Origin: an uncultured Bacteroidaceae bacterium
GTDB lineage: Bacteria; Bacteroidota; Bacteroidia; Bacteroidales; Bacteroidaceae
DNA length: 44,967 bases
Assembly: GCA_905234735.1 (NCBI GenBank)
Contig: CAJOJA010000029.1
Coordinates: 1-44,967 of the forward strand
Direction of reading: 5' to 3'
Shown here: piece by piece, positions 15,813-27,472 of the stretch
Position numbering within the stretch: the first letter of the stretch is position 1
Layout of the letters: the number at the start of each line of letters is the position of its first letter
Made by a program: the position numbers and the translations under genes
Notes under the pieces: generated by a model
The model's input: the letters and a program-made list of their open reading frames with translations, nothing else
Database searches by the model: none
Told to the model about the DNA's origin: nothing

Positions 15813-16802
15813 TCAATGTTCGGTAATGGCTGGTAAAATCCTGAGCTTCAGGCCGCTCAGAAGGGTGTCAGGGCGTAGGTGCTGCATGGCGTACATCTCG
15901 CCGCCCATGGAGAAACCGCAGCGGTCGCAGACGTTGTGGACGTAGCCCATGCACTTGGGCGAACGGCTGCCGTCAGAGAAGATGAAGTTCGTAATCCAGC
16001 AGTGCCGGTCGGTGCAGAGGGTGCGCCCGTCCAGCATCTTCATGGCTTGCAGGCCCGAACGGCTGTTCATGATGGGGTAGCCGCGACGCTTGTAGTCAAT
16101 CAGCCGGTCGATGAGGACGTTGCGGATGTCGGGGGAGAGGAAAAGCGTCTCCGTCTCGCTGAAGGGGGTGTGGAAGTTGACGGACAGCTGCTGGATGTGG
16201 GGATTGCTGCGCACGTACTCCAGCACCTCGTCCAGGCAGGGATAGTTGCGGTTGTTCACGACCATGTTCACGCAGACAGGTGCCGTCCGGGCGCCTGTGC
16301 TCTCTCGCCACTCGCCATAGGCGCGAATATTCTTGTCGAGCCGCTGGAAGGTGCCCTTCCCACGGATGTCATCGTGCCACTCCCCGACTCCGTCCATCGA
16401 TACCCAGACCTGGTCGGCATGAGTGCCCGTGAAAGGCAGCTGGGCATTGGTAGTGATGGTGACGTTCCAAAATCCTACCTCGTGAGCCAGGTCAATGACA
16501 TCGTTGATGCGATAGGTGTGGCCTGCAATGCTCTCGTCTTTCCACAGATAGAGCTCACCCCCCTCGAAGTCGATGAAGCGCGAACCCAGGCGGTAGCAGT
16601 AGTCCAGTTCCTCGCGAATCTGGGCAAGGGTCTTGATGCGCGGTGCGGCAATGGCATAGACCGAACAGTGGCGACAGCGGAGATTGCACTGGTCAAGGAT
16701 AAAAATGACGGACTGCAGCGGAGCGCGTCGGCCCAGAAGGGCACGCAACTGCCACCCTGCCAGATAGGCCAGTTGACCGATGCTACGTCCTATGCTCCTC
16801 AT
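15813..16802 (-). CDS. Radical SAM protein with C-terminal cysteine-rich (SPASM/HpnH-like) region
   Basis: A 329-residue protein. The start at 16802 (MRSIGRSIGQLAYLAGWQL) overlaps the prenyltransferase stop as ATGA. The radical SAM cluster motif CNLRCRHC (CxxxCxxC) is about 45 residues in, followed by FIDFEGGELYLW (the GGE motif) and NVTITTNAQL. The C-terminal third has several cysteines (CTDRHCW, PKCMGYVHNVCDRCGFSMGG), suggesting an auxiliary Fe-S site. The immediate coupling to a UbiA-type enzyme suggests that it modifies a prenyl lipid or quinone-like product, by analogy to HpnH acting on hopanoid precursors. Substrate is unknown and that link is inference. Confidence 0.8.
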   Translation of the reverse strand: MRSIGRSIGQLAYLAGWQLRALLGRRAPLQSVIFILDQCNLRCRHCSVYAIAAPRIKTLAQIREELDYCYRLGSRFIDFEGGELYLWKDESIAGHTYRINDVIDLAHEVGFWNVTITTNAQLPFTGTHADQVWVSMDGVGEWHDDIRGKGTFQRLDKNIRAYGEWRESTGARTAPVCVNMVVNNRNYPCLDEVLEYVRSNPHIQQLSVNFHTPFSETETLFLSPDIRNVLIDRLIDYKRRGYPIMNSRSGLQAMKMLDGRTLCTDRHCWITNFIFSDGSRSPKCMGYVHNVCDRCGFSMGGEMYAMQHLRPDTLLSGLKLRILPAITEH

Positions 16803-17827
16803 GCTGCAAAATGAAGTGTAAGTTTCACGACAGCCAGAATGAAGCAGAAGCCCGTATTGATGTTGCGCATGGTGTACCAGCGCAAGAGGTAGTAGCGATT
16901 GCCCTGCTCCACCTGTGCCCAGTTGTCCATCGGCCCCAGCCAACGGTGGGGATGGTCAGTAGGAACCTCCTCGTTGCGGGCATACTTGATCATGGCCCAC
17001 ATGAGCCAAACGGCCTGCGGCAGCATTAGGCACACGAAGGCGTAGGCCCAGTGGATGTAGCCGAGGGCTACGCAGAGTAGCACTAGAAGGAAGGGAACGA
17101 AGAGGAAAAAGGCGTAGGCCGTGAGGCCTGCCGCATCGGAGCGGAGCAGCACGGCCAGCGTGCGTTTGTGCGAAACATCGTCGACGTGGCGCTCCACGAA
17201 GGAGTGGGTGTAGAGGATGTTGGTGACGAACAGGCCGATGGCACAACCCAGGGCCAGGATGTGCCAGGCGACCCCACCGTCGGCGGTATACAGTCCCCCG
17301 CAAGCCGACTCATAGACACCACACACCAGACAGGGGCCGAAGCAGATGCCAATGACCAGTTCGCCCAAGCCGTGGAAGCCCAGTTTCAGGGGCGGTGCCG
17401 AATAGAAGTAGCAAAGCAGGGCACTGAGAAGGGCTATGCCCAGAATCCATCCGTCGAAGTTGCGCCACCACCAGATGACAACACCGCAGAGCAGGGCCAC
17501 AGCCATGAAGACGGCGATGGCCCGACGCAGTTGCGGAACAGTGGTGGAACCGTCGCGCAGATAGGGATACTTGTCGGTGAAAGCCTGCTCACCCTCGCGA
17601 CGCAGTTCCTCGCGGTAGTCAAGCAGTTCGTCCTGCCAGTCGAAATAGTCGTCCAGGAGGTTCCCGCCCAGGTGAACCATACATACGCCCAGGACGGCCA
17701 GCAGACCCAGCCACAAGTTAAACCCGGAAACACCTACGGCCAGCACCACGGCCAGTAGACTGGGCATCAGGTTCTGGGGGGCAGCAAAAGAGCGGGCATT
17801 GTAAAGCCAGCGTTTGATGATATTCAT
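16799..17827 (-). CDS. UbiA-family prenyltransferase (MenA-like)
   Basis: A 342-residue integral membrane protein with about eight to nine helices. Both Asp-rich motifs of the UbiA superfamily are visible: GGNLLDDYFDWQDE after helix 2 and HSFVERHVDDVSHKRTL after helix 6. The connecting FYSAPPLKLGFHGLGELVIG is the classic MenA/UbiA segment. Such enzymes transfer a polyprenyl chain to an aromatic or polar acceptor. The start at 17827 (MNIIKRWLYNARSF) is preferred; a longer start at 17854 is possible. Position between a secreted GH10-like protein and a radical SAM gene is unlike a menaquinone operon, so it could be MenA itself or a specialised paralogue. Confidence 0.83.
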   Translation of the reverse strand: MNIIKRWLYNARSFAAPQNLMPSLLAVVLAVGVSGFNLWLGLLAVLGVCMVHLGGNLLDDYFDWQDELLDYREELRREGEQAFTDKYPYLRDGSTTVPQLRRAIAVFMAVALLCGVVIWWWRNFDGWILGIALLSALLCYFYSAPPLKLGFHGLGELVIGICFGPCLVCGVYESACGGLYTADGGVAWHILALGCAIGLFVTNILYTHSFVERHVDDVSHKRTLAVLLRSDAAGLTAYAFFLFVPFLLVLLCVALGYIHWAYAFVCLMLPQAVWLMWAMIKYARNEEVPTDHPHRWLGPMDNWAQVEQGNRYYLLRWYTMRNINTGFCFILAVVKLTLHFAA

Positions 17828-17857
17828 AATCAAAGTAATGACAATACAGCGCAATTA

Positions 17858-19357
17858 CTATAGACACACCTTCCGCTTCACGGGGCGCGACTCGTTATGC
17901 AGGCGGTCAATGGCCGTTACAACGTAGATGTACTCCTGCTGGCCGTTGACGTATGGCAGCGGAATATAGGTGTCGGACGTTATGGCCACGATGTGGGAGG
18001 GGTCTTCGATATCGATGGGCTCGGGTCGCTGAAAGCGATATACGATGTAGCGTATGGCACGGTCCATCTCGCTGCGGGCAGTAGGAGCCGTCCAGAAGAG
18101 CAGATAGCCGTCGCGCGTCCAGACGGGAGTCACGCGCGTCACACGCTTCGGAGCCTTGTTGTCAATCCAGGGCATACGGGGCAGAAGTGCGGGATGCTGG
18201 TGGTAGACCTGCTGGAGCACGGTAGTGTAGTTGGCAGGATTGTCGCATACAGCCTTCGCATACCACTGGCAGCTGCCAGCCACATTGGGCAGGGCGCGCT
18301 GCATGTTGTACTTCTGGAATACCTGATGCGAGTTGGGGTTGGTGGTGTCGGCAAACTTCACCGTGCGTTCCACGTCCTGACCGATGATGAGGGGCCGCCC
18401 TCCGGCATTGGTGTCCCACCACTGGATGAGCGTGGCGTAGTCGGCAGCCTTATTACCGATTTCCCAATAGAGTTGCGGGATGTTGTAGTCCACCCACCCC
18501 TGACGAATCCACTCCAAGACATCGGCGTAGAGGTCGTCGTAGTTCTGCAGTCCGTTGGTGGCGCTGCCCAGGGGGTCGCTGGTAATGTTACGATAGATGC
18601 CAAAAGGCGAAACGCCGAACTTCACCCAAGGCTTGACGCTATGGATGGTCTGGTACATGTCGCGGATGAAGTAGTTCACGTTCTGACGGCGCCAGTCGCC
18701 GATGCTCATTCCCCGTCCGTATTGAGCATAGCTGTTGCCGTCGGGTATTGAAAGCCCCTGTACGGGATAGGGATAGAAGTAGTCATCGATGTGGATGCCG
18801 TCGACGTCGTAGCGCTTGACGATGTCGGCCACGACTTCACAGATATAGGTACGGTTCTCGGGCACCCCGGGGTCGAAGAGCCAGAGACCGTCGTACTCGA
18901 AGAAGCGGTCGGGGTGCTGCAGGAAATAGGCACTCGTCAGCGCAGGCGTTCCCTTTGTCTTGGCACGAAAGGGATTTATCCAGGCGTGCAGCTCCATGCC
19001 GCGTTCGTGACACTCTTCCACCATCCAGGCCAGAGGGTCCCAATAGGGTTCGGGCACACGGCCCTGCGCCCCTGTCAGGAAACGGCTCCAAGGCTCCATG
19101 TAACTCTGATAGAGCGCATCGCCCTCGGCACGAACTTGGAAGAGGACGACGTTGATGCCCGTTCGCTCCAGTTCGTCGAGTTGGTTGATGAGGGTCAGCT
19201 GCATCTGGTCGCGACCGATACCGTTCCACTGGTTGTTGACGCACTGTATCCAAGCACCGCGAAACTCGCGTTTGGGCTGCAACTGAGCAACAGCGAAATT
19301 GAGGAAATGGGAAATTGAGAAAATGAGAAACAATAATGCGATTCGTTTCATTGACAT
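17858..19357 (-). CDS. Secreted GH10-like (DUF187/PF02638) glycoside hydrolase
   Basis: A 499-residue secreted protein with signal peptide ending NFAVAQ. It opens with REFRGAWIQCVNNQWN and has the (beta/alpha)8 features of the 'family 10-like' hydrolases: LDELERTGINVVLFQVRAEG, WDPLAWMVEECHERGMELHAW, INPFRAK, YDVDGIHIDDYFYPYP and WVDYNIPQLYWEIGNKAADY. The C terminus (about residues 400-499) looks like a fibronectin III-type domain. Family members act on peptidoglycan-like or plant polysaccharides; specificity is unknown. The signal peptide is nearly the same as that of the unrelated barrel protein at 1641, also at DNA level. Two possible starts, 19357 or 19351. Confidence 0.82.
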   Translation of the reverse strand: MSMKRIALLFLIFSISHFLNFAVAQLQPKREFRGAWIQCVNNQWNGIGRDQMQLTLINQLDELERTGINVVLFQVRAEGDALYQSYMEPWSRFLTGAQGRVPEPYWDPLAWMVEECHERGMELHAWINPFRAKTKGTPALTSAYFLQHPDRFFEYDGLWLFDPGVPENRTYICEVVADIVKRYDVDGIHIDDYFYPYPVQGLSIPDGNSYAQYGRGMSIGDWRRQNVNYFIRDMYQTIHSVKPWVKFGVSPFGIYRNITSDPLGSATNGLQNYDDLYADVLEWIRQGWVDYNIPQLYWEIGNKAADYATLIQWWDTNAGGRPLIIGQDVERTVKFADTTNPNSHQVFQKYNMQRALPNVAGSCQWYAKAVCDNPANYTTVLQQVYHQHPALLPRMPWIDNKAPKRVTRVTPVWTRDGYLLFWTAPTARSEMDRAIRYIVYRFQRPEPIDIEDPSHIVAITSDTYIPLPYVNGQQEYIYVVTAIDRLHNESRPVKRKVCL

Positions 19358-19394
19358 AATGCGCTCTTTCTTTATTATTTATACTTTACGAAGA

Positions 19395-19426
19395 CAAAAG
19401 TACAAAAAAATCCATAAACACACAAA
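19395..19426 (-). promoter_or_regulatory. Promoter for the GH10-like/UbiA/radical SAM operon
   Basis: Minus-strand TTTG (plus CAAA 19423-19426), 20 bp, TACTTTTG (19395-19402), 38 bp upstream of the start at 19357. Confidence 0.6.
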
Positions 19427-19435
19427 AAATATTCG

Positions 19436-19443
19436 TATATTTG
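19436..19443 (+). promoter_or_regulatory. -7 element for uvrA
   Basis: TATATTTG followed by C, 19 bp before the ATG. Its upstream part overlaps the divergent promoter, so the two promoters may compete. Confidence 0.5.
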
Positions 19444-19462
19444 CATTTCAAAAGCAAGAAGC

Positions 19463-22377
<2,915 letters not shown>

Positions 22378-22381
<4 letters not shown>

Positions 22382-23409
22382 AAATTACGCGACACGCACT
22401 TCAAGAGTTCTTCTACCAAACGGGGCACAGCATACTCGTCGAACTGCGTTTCGTTTATCCAGTCTCCGTCCATTGACGGACGGTGACCAGCCTTCAGCAA
22501 ATACAAGTCGGCATGCAGGCGTTGATGGCTGAGTTGGTGGCGATGGTCGGTGCAAAGCTTTTTCAGCCGACCATACTCACCCAGCCACTTCTCGACCTCA
22601 GCAAGCGTCATGGGGCGTTCGCTCTCGCGCATGGGCATCTGATACAACCCCTGCCAAATGTCGCCCGCCGGACGCTGCTGCAGGATGGTCTCGTGCGCGA
22701 ATCTTATATATACGTAGGTAAAAAAGCGGTCGCGCACACGGGTCACATGCGCCTTCTGGGGCAACTGCTCCACCCGTCCGTCAGTCCGTGCCTGACAAGT
22801 CTCCATCAATGGACAAGCCTCACACTGAGGCGATTTCGGTGTGCACACCAATGCCCCAAAGTCCATGATGGCCTGATTGTAGTCGGCCGGTCGCCCGACA
22901 ACAAGCATCTCCTGCGCCATAGCGGCAAACAGCTTCCGTCCCCCGGTGGTGTCGATGGGCGTATCGATGCCGAAGTGGCGCGAAAGGACGCGATAGACAT
23001 TACCGTCCACCACTGCATGGGGCAGACCGAAGGCCAGCGAGGCAATGGCGGCTGCCGTGTAGTCCCCCACCCCTTTCAGCCTACGGATGGTGGCGTAGTC
23101 GGTAGGGAAACCTCCCATCTCCACAATCTGCCGAGCCGCCTGGCGGAGGTTGCGCGCACGAGTGTAGTAGCCCAACCCCTGCCACAGGCGCAGCACCTCG
23201 TCCTCCGAAGCCGCAGCCAGTGCCTCCACGGTCGGGAATCGTTCGACAAAGCGCAGGAAGTAATCGTAGCCCTGCGCCACCCGCGTCTGTTGCAGGATAA
23301 CCTCTGACACCCACACCCGATAGGCATCCTGAGTACCTCGCCAGGGCAGTTCGCGCCCGTTCCGCTCATACCACTGAAGCAATCGAAGGGAAAAATCACT
23401 GGTATTCAT
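22378..23409 (-). CDS. mutY: A/G-specific adenine glycosylase
   Basis: A 343-residue base-excision repair enzyme that removes adenine mispaired with 8-oxoguanine. Catalytic Glu36 (VSEVILQQTRV) and Asp135 (HAVVDGNVYR), helix-hairpin-helix RLKGVGDYTAAAIA, and the 4Fe-4S ligands Cys189, Cys196, Cys199 and Cys205 with the exact CX6CX2CX5C spacing. The C-terminal 130 residues are a NUDT-like 8-oxoG recognition domain (DIWQGLYQMPM). It overlaps the start region of the upstream glycosyltransferase by 14 bp and shares stop-codon bases with convergent uvrA. Being last in a polysaccharide gene cluster, it is probably expressed by readthrough from 25.87 kb. Confidence 0.95.
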
Positions 23410-24379
23410 CTGGTCTGCTATTGCTTTTTGTTTTCAATAAGGAACGTATTCGCCAACGGACAAACTGGTCGGCAAGAAAAAGCCCATAGGGCTGGAGACG
23501 GGAGAAGGAGGGGTAAATACTGCGGAAGAGTTCGCTCACACGTGCGCGTTCTTCTTTATTCAATTGTGCGCGACGGGCAAACCACAGCCACAGTAACCCA
23601 CGATAGACGTCCCATCGCCGCCGGTCATATTCCTTCAGGATGCGCGACGAAACGCCCTCCTCTTGCAACGTTTGCCGCAGGAGCAGGTTGGCCTGCATGT
23701 GAAGGAAGCGCTGGGCCGAGAAGCCCATTGTGGCACTGTCGCAATGGCGACGATAATAATACGTCCCCCGACAAAGACGAACTTCGCGACTGCGCAGGTA
23801 GTGCAGGTGGCAGGTATTGTCGTCGGAGAAAAGCCGCAGGCGGTCGTCGTAGGGATAACGCTGATGCAGTTCGCGCCGCACAAGGTAGAGGCCGTGGATA
23901 CGCCAACCGAGCGAAAGGCAGAAGGCCTCGCTGCCCGTCATCGGCTGGTCCTGGTCGGCCCATTCCGTGGGATAGGCTTCCTCCCTACCCTCTTCCTGCC
24001 AATGACTGACAAGGCGGAACAGGACGCAGTCCGTCTGCGGATGGGCCGCAAAGACATCTACTGCCGACTGCAGGGCATCGGGCGAGAGCCAGTCGTCGGC
24101 GTCCACCATGCAAACGTACTCGCCGCGAGCGTGTTGCAACGCCAGATTGCGACACACGGCCTGTCCCCGGTTCTCCGTCTGGCAAAACACATGCAGACGT
24201 GCATCTGCGGCTGCCCTTTGTTGCAATAAAGCCAACGACCCGTCGGTAGACGCATCGTCAACAGCCAAGACCTCAACCTCCGTCAGCTGCTGGTCAACCA
24301 ACAGCGAATCGAGTGCCTTCGTCAGGAAAGCCTCAGCGTTGTACACAGCCATCAGGACGGAAACCACGGGTTTCGTCAT
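23396..24379 (-). CDS. Glycosyltransferase family 2
   Basis: A 327-residue GT-A enzyme: PVVSVLMAVYNAEAFLTKAL at the N terminus, VLAVDDASTDGSLALLQ (nucleotide-binding), and the DxD-type motif CMVDADDWLSPDAL near residue 95. The C-terminal part contains an amphipathic, basic segment, fitting membrane association. It probably adds a sugar to a surface polysaccharide or lipid-linked glycan. The ATGA overlap with the flippase upstream and 14-bp overlap with mutY downstream show one co-translated operon. Donor and acceptor sugars are unknown. Confidence 0.87.
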   Translation of the reverse strand: MTKPVVSVLMAVYNAEAFLTKALDSLLVDQQLTEVEVLAVDDASTDGSLALLQQRAAADARLHVFCQTENRGQAVCRNLALQHARGEYVCMVDADDWLSPDALQSAVDVFAAHPQTDCVLFRLVSHWQEEGREEAYPTEWADQDQPMTGSEAFCLSLGWRIHGLYLVRRELHQRYPYDDRLRLFSDDNTCHLHYLRSREVRLCRGTYYYRRHCDSATMGFSAQRFLHMQANLLLRQTLQEEGVSSRILKEYDRRRWDVYRGLLWLWFARRAQLNKEERARVSELFRSIYPSFSRLQPYGLFLADQFVRWRIRSLLKTKSNSRPDEYQ

Positions 24380-25854
24380 AGCCCCAGTTTTTGACGTATC
24401 TTCTGTACGACAGGTATCTCAGCCGAAAGACGGCTCCACGAAAAAGCACACGACAGGCACAGACAGGGTACGCTGAGCAGATACCTGTACAGCGGCGAGG
24501 CGTACAGACAGGCAAAGACCGTGACGGCCAGCAGAATGGCCTGGGGCACAATCAAGGAAAACGTTTTCCAGCGCATGCGGAACTTGTAGAACATGCCATA
24601 GACACTGCCTATCAGCATAAGGTCGAACAGGGCAGCACAGGAAAGCGCAATGCCGGCTCCAGTGAGGCCGAAGTGGTCGTAGCCATAGCAGAGCAACAAC
24701 ACAAAAACCGCATCGTAGACGCACTCCATGATGAGGTAGAGCCACGAATCAGCCTTGGCCAGCGACGTATAGGCAATAGGGGTGGTTACGGCCTTGAAGA
24801 ACATATAGAAAACGGCACAAATCGACATGGATGCAGCAGGCAGGAAACGACTGTCGTAGAGCATCTGGATGACCCACGGCATGAACAGGGCAAAGACAAT
24901 CATGACGGGGGCAATGAGCAGCACGCAGACGTCAATCTGCTGATTGATGGCATGATTGAGGCGCACGACGTCGTGGTTCACGCTGGACAGACGTGGGAAG
25001 AAGTCGGTCTCGACGGCCTTGAATATCATGCCGGCATAAGTCACCATCAGTCCGTAGCCAACGCTGTAGAGCCCAATGATGCGGTCGTCGGCCAGGTGCT
25101 TGAACACCTCGCCCGCCGCCATAGCACCAGCCACACCGGCCAGCACGTATGGGATGCCGATGCGGATGAGAGGCCACCCCTCGCGGATGACTCTATGGGA
25201 AAAGAGCTGCAACCGATAACGATAGATGCGAACGGAGAAGTACAGATGGATAAGCGCTGCCGACCAGCCGCACAACACCAGCGAGAGAACGATGCCGCGA
25301 ATCCCCAACAGACAGTAGAGAGGAACGGTCAGCAACAGGGTGGACAGTGCCGACAGCACTTCGATAAGAGCCACCGTACGCAACCGGCGAAGGCCCTTCA
25401 GCAAGGCACACTCAACGGCCTCAATAGGCAACGAGGCCACGAACAGGGAGAGGAAGACTATCTCCAACCGGTGGTTCTCGCCCGCCGGGAAATAATAGTC
25501 GTTGAGCCACGAGGCCAGGAACAGGCAAACCAGGAAGCCCAACAGCGCCGACCAGACACTCCACGTGCGGATGACACCTACAAAGTGCCGCATGTCATCG
25601 TCTGTTCCCTCCTCGTAAATCTCGGAGATCTGGCGAACGGCATAGAAAGAGATGCCAAAGTTGGTCCACGCATTGACCACCTCCGAAACGTTGATAAAAC
25701 GCTTGTTCAGCCCCATGCCGGCCTCACCCAACAGCTTTGCCGTAAGCTTATTGCGAAGCAGGGCCACGAATATCTTCAGGCCCTGAACTCCACCGAATAC
25801 GCCCGTGTATTTCAGCACGTGGCGGTAGCTGTCGTCTTGCTCTCTTTTTTCCAT
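24376..25854 (-). CDS. Polysaccharide/lipid-linked oligosaccharide flippase (Wzx-like, MOP superfamily)
   Basis: A 492-residue membrane protein with about 12-14 helices. The N-terminal segment LKYTGVFGGVQGLKIFVALL followed by RNKLTAKLLGEAGMGLNKRF is typical of O-antigen translocases of the Wzx/WzxE type. It should flip an undecaprenyl-linked oligosaccharide across the inner membrane. It heads the flippase-GT2-mutY operon, and a second glycosyltransferase is divergent, so a small surface-glycan cluster lies here; no polymerase or initiating transferase is visible in the window. Confidence 0.85.
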   Translation of the reverse strand: MEKREQDDSYRHVLKYTGVFGGVQGLKIFVALLRNKLTAKLLGEAGMGLNKRFINVSEVVNAWTNFGISFYAVRQISEIYEEGTDDDMRHFVGVIRTWSVWSALLGFLVCLFLASWLNDYYFPAGENHRLEIVFLSLFVASLPIEAVECALLKGLRRLRTVALIEVLSALSTLLLTVPLYCLLGIRGIVLSLVLCGWSAALIHLYFSVRIYRYRLQLFSHRVIREGWPLIRIGIPYVLAGVAGAMAAGEVFKHLADDRIIGLYSVGYGLMVTYAGMIFKAVETDFFPRLSSVNHDVVRLNHAINQQIDVCVLLIAPVMIVFALFMPWVIQMLYDSRFLPAASMSICAVFYMFFKAVTTPIAYTSLAKADSWLYLIMECVYDAVFVLLLCYGYDHFGLTGAGIALSCAALFDLMLIGSVYGMFYKFRMRWKTFSLIVPQAILLAVTVFACLYASPLYRYLLSVPCLCLSCAFSWSRLSAEIPVVQKIRQKLGL

Positions 25855-25862
25855 TACGGATG

Positions 25863-25870
25863 CAAAGGTA
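25863..25870 (-). promoter_or_regulatory. -7 element for the flippase operon, near-leaderless
   Basis: Minus-strand TACCTTTG whose last base is 8 bp from the ATG at 25854. No clear -33 box; the upstream bases are another repeat-like AT-rich string (25881-25912). Confidence 0.5.
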
Positions 25871-25914
25871 CAAAATATTTCTCAATTCATAACCCACAAT
25901 TCACAATTAAATGG

Positions 25915-25922
25915 TATCTTTG
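25915..25922 (+). promoter_or_regulatory. -7 element for the 25959 glycosyltransferase
   Basis: TATCTTTG then C, with AGGGAG at 25951-25956 just before the start codon as a plausible ribosome binding site. Confidence 0.5.
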
Positions 25923-25958
25923 CATCATCTTTCACTATATCAGCACACAAAGGGAGAC

Positions 25959-27050
25959 ATGAAAGTTCTGCTCGTAGGCGAATACAGTAACGTACACTGG
26001 ACCCTGGCCGAGGGACTGCGCGCCCTAGGCCATCAGGTGACGGTCGTGAGCGACGGAGACCGCTGGAAGGGCTATCCACGCGACATCGACCTGCGACGGC
26101 GCTCCCTGGGGACGATAGACTCCCTGCACTACCTCTGGGACATCCGCCGCACATGGCCCCGCCTGAAGGGCTACGACGTGGTGCAACTCATCAATCCCGT
26201 CTTCCTCGACCTCCGGCCTGAACGCATACGCCCCTACTACCAAAAGCTGCGAAAACAGAACGGACGTATGTTTCTGGGCTCGTTCGGCATCGACAAACCC
26301 TGGGTGCAGGAGGGACTGAAGCCCGACACCTTCCGCTACAGCGACTTCTACCTCATGGGCCAGCGCCGCAACAATGCCTTCACCCGCGAAATGGAGGAAA
26401 ATTGGCTGGGAGCCAAGGGTGACCTCTTTGACTACATCGCCTACGACTGCGACGCCATCATTGCCGGACTCTACGAGAACTACCACTGTTGCCAGCCGCG
26501 CTACACGGGCAAACTGCACTTCATCCCCTTCCCCATCGCCCCCGCCCAGTCACGCACCACGCCTCCGTCGCCCCCACCCATCAAGTTCTTCATCGGCATC
26601 CAACGGAGCCGTAGCGAATACAAAGGGACCGATATCATGCTTCGCGCACTGGAGCGGCTGAAGCGGAGATACCCCGACCGAATGGAAATTGTACGGGCTG
26701 AGAACGTACCCTTCGCACAGTACCAGCAGATGATGCAGACGAGCCACGTCATGCTGGACCAGCTCTACAGCTATACCCCCGCCATGAACGCCCTGGAGGC
26801 TATGGTCCGCGGACTGGTGGTAGTAGGCGGCGCCGAACCCGAACACTACCAACTGCTGGGCGAGACGGATCTGCGCCCCGTCATCAACGTCGAGCCCACC
26901 GAGAAGGACGTGGTGCAGCAAATCGAGTCCCGACTGCTCGCCCATCCCGAGACCATCTGCCGCCTCTCGGAGGAGAGCATACAGTACGTCCATAAACATC
27001 ACGACCCCATTCACATCGCCCAACAGTACATACAGGTGTGGCATTCCTAA
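25959..27050 (+). CDS. Glycosyltransferase, GT4/GT1-like fold
   Basis: A 363-residue GT-B-type enzyme. The start at 25959 (MKVLLVGEYSNVHWTLAEGL) follows AGGGAG and gives the typical N-terminal Rossmann strand; the earlier in-frame start overlaps the promoter. Near the C terminus ALEAMVRGLVVVGGAEPEHY is the E-containing nucleotide-sugar binding helix of GT4 enzymes. A middle segment IKFFIGIQRSRSEYKGTDIM opens the second domain. The 3' end (QVWHS) is duplicated at 28498-28514, at the far edge of an AT-richer island inserted downstream. It is divergent from the flippase operon and probably acts in the same surface-glycan pathway. Confidence 0.8.
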   Translation: MKVLLVGEYSNVHWTLAEGLRALGHQVTVVSDGDRWKGYPRDIDLRRRSLGTIDSLHYLWDIRRTWPRLKGYDVVQLINPVFLDLRPERIRPYYQKLRKQNGRMFLGSFGIDKPWVQEGLKPDTFRYSDFYLMGQRRNNAFTREMEENWLGAKGDLFDYIAYDCDAIIAGLYENYHCCQPRYTGKLHFIPFPIAPAQSRTTPPSPPPIKFFIGIQRSRSEYKGTDIMLRALERLKRRYPDRMEIVRAENVPFAQYQQMMQTSHVMLDQLYSYTPAMNALEAMVRGLVVVGGAEPEHYQLLGETDLRPVINVEPTEKDVVQQIESRLLAHPETICRLSEESIQYVHKHHDPIHIAQQYIQVWHS

Positions 27051-27055
27051 CGAAA
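27033..27055 (+). repeat. Left direct repeat bounding the retropepsin island
   Basis: CAGGTGTGGCATTCCTAACG plus AAA. It spans the last codons and stop of the glycosyltransferase and matches 28498-28520 in 21 of 23 bases. Confidence 0.7.
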
Positions 27056-27127
27056 CACCTTTTCAACAGTTGGGAAAGGCGTAGGCTATACGTCACGCAT
27101 GACAATGGTTTTCTTCGTAATGTGTGC

Positions 27128-27472
27128 TTAATTTGTTCTTTTCAGTTTTACAACCTTTTCTATACCGTCGGGACTGCGGAATTCGAATAGAGTTTCCTCG
27201 TCTTTACGCTCCATCAGCATGTAAGTACAAATATCCTTTATAGGGATTCCATTTACTTCTATCAGGTAATCGCCTGTACGAATACCTTTCTGATAAGCTG
27301 TTGACCCCCTGCAGATAACGGCTTTGAGGACTCCAAGCGTGTCGCCAGTCTCTGACGGGATAAATGAAACGCTGCCAGCCTCACTGTTGCCGACCGTGAT
27401 ATCCTGTCCGTTATGAGGCACAAACACAAACTGGTTCCGGTGAGCGTCAATAATCAATGAAGCATGTTTCAG
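27128..27472 (-). pseudogene. PDZ-domain half of a frameshifted retropepsin-PDZ gene
   Basis: The frame reads LKHASLIIDAHRNQFVFVPH from 27472 and continues into a PDZ domain (GVLKAVICRGSTAYQKGIRT, GDYLIEVNGIPIKDI). The only start available is a TTG at 27457 inside LKHAS-L, so the conserved strand begins before any start. That indicates this is the continuation of the upstream retropepsin-like gene after a +1 frame change near 27470-27478. Intact Bacteroidota relatives carry the aspartyl protease and PDZ domain in one chain. Alternatives are programmed frameshifting or reinitiation at the TTG. Confidence 0.7.

Noticed and set aside
15879..16814. A 311-codon plus-strand open frame
   Set aside because: It is antisense to the radical SAM gene with its CNLRCRHC motif; no domain is recognisable in the antisense product.
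24391..25962. A 523-codon plus-strand open frame
   Set aside because: It is antisense to the flippase; the product is hydrophilic, rich in Gln/His/Glu, and lacks any domain, as expected for the complement of a membrane-protein gene.
27057..27082. Terminator after the 25959 glycosyltransferase
   Set aside because: CCTTTTC and GGGAAAGG can pair, but no T-tract follows and the stem is short.
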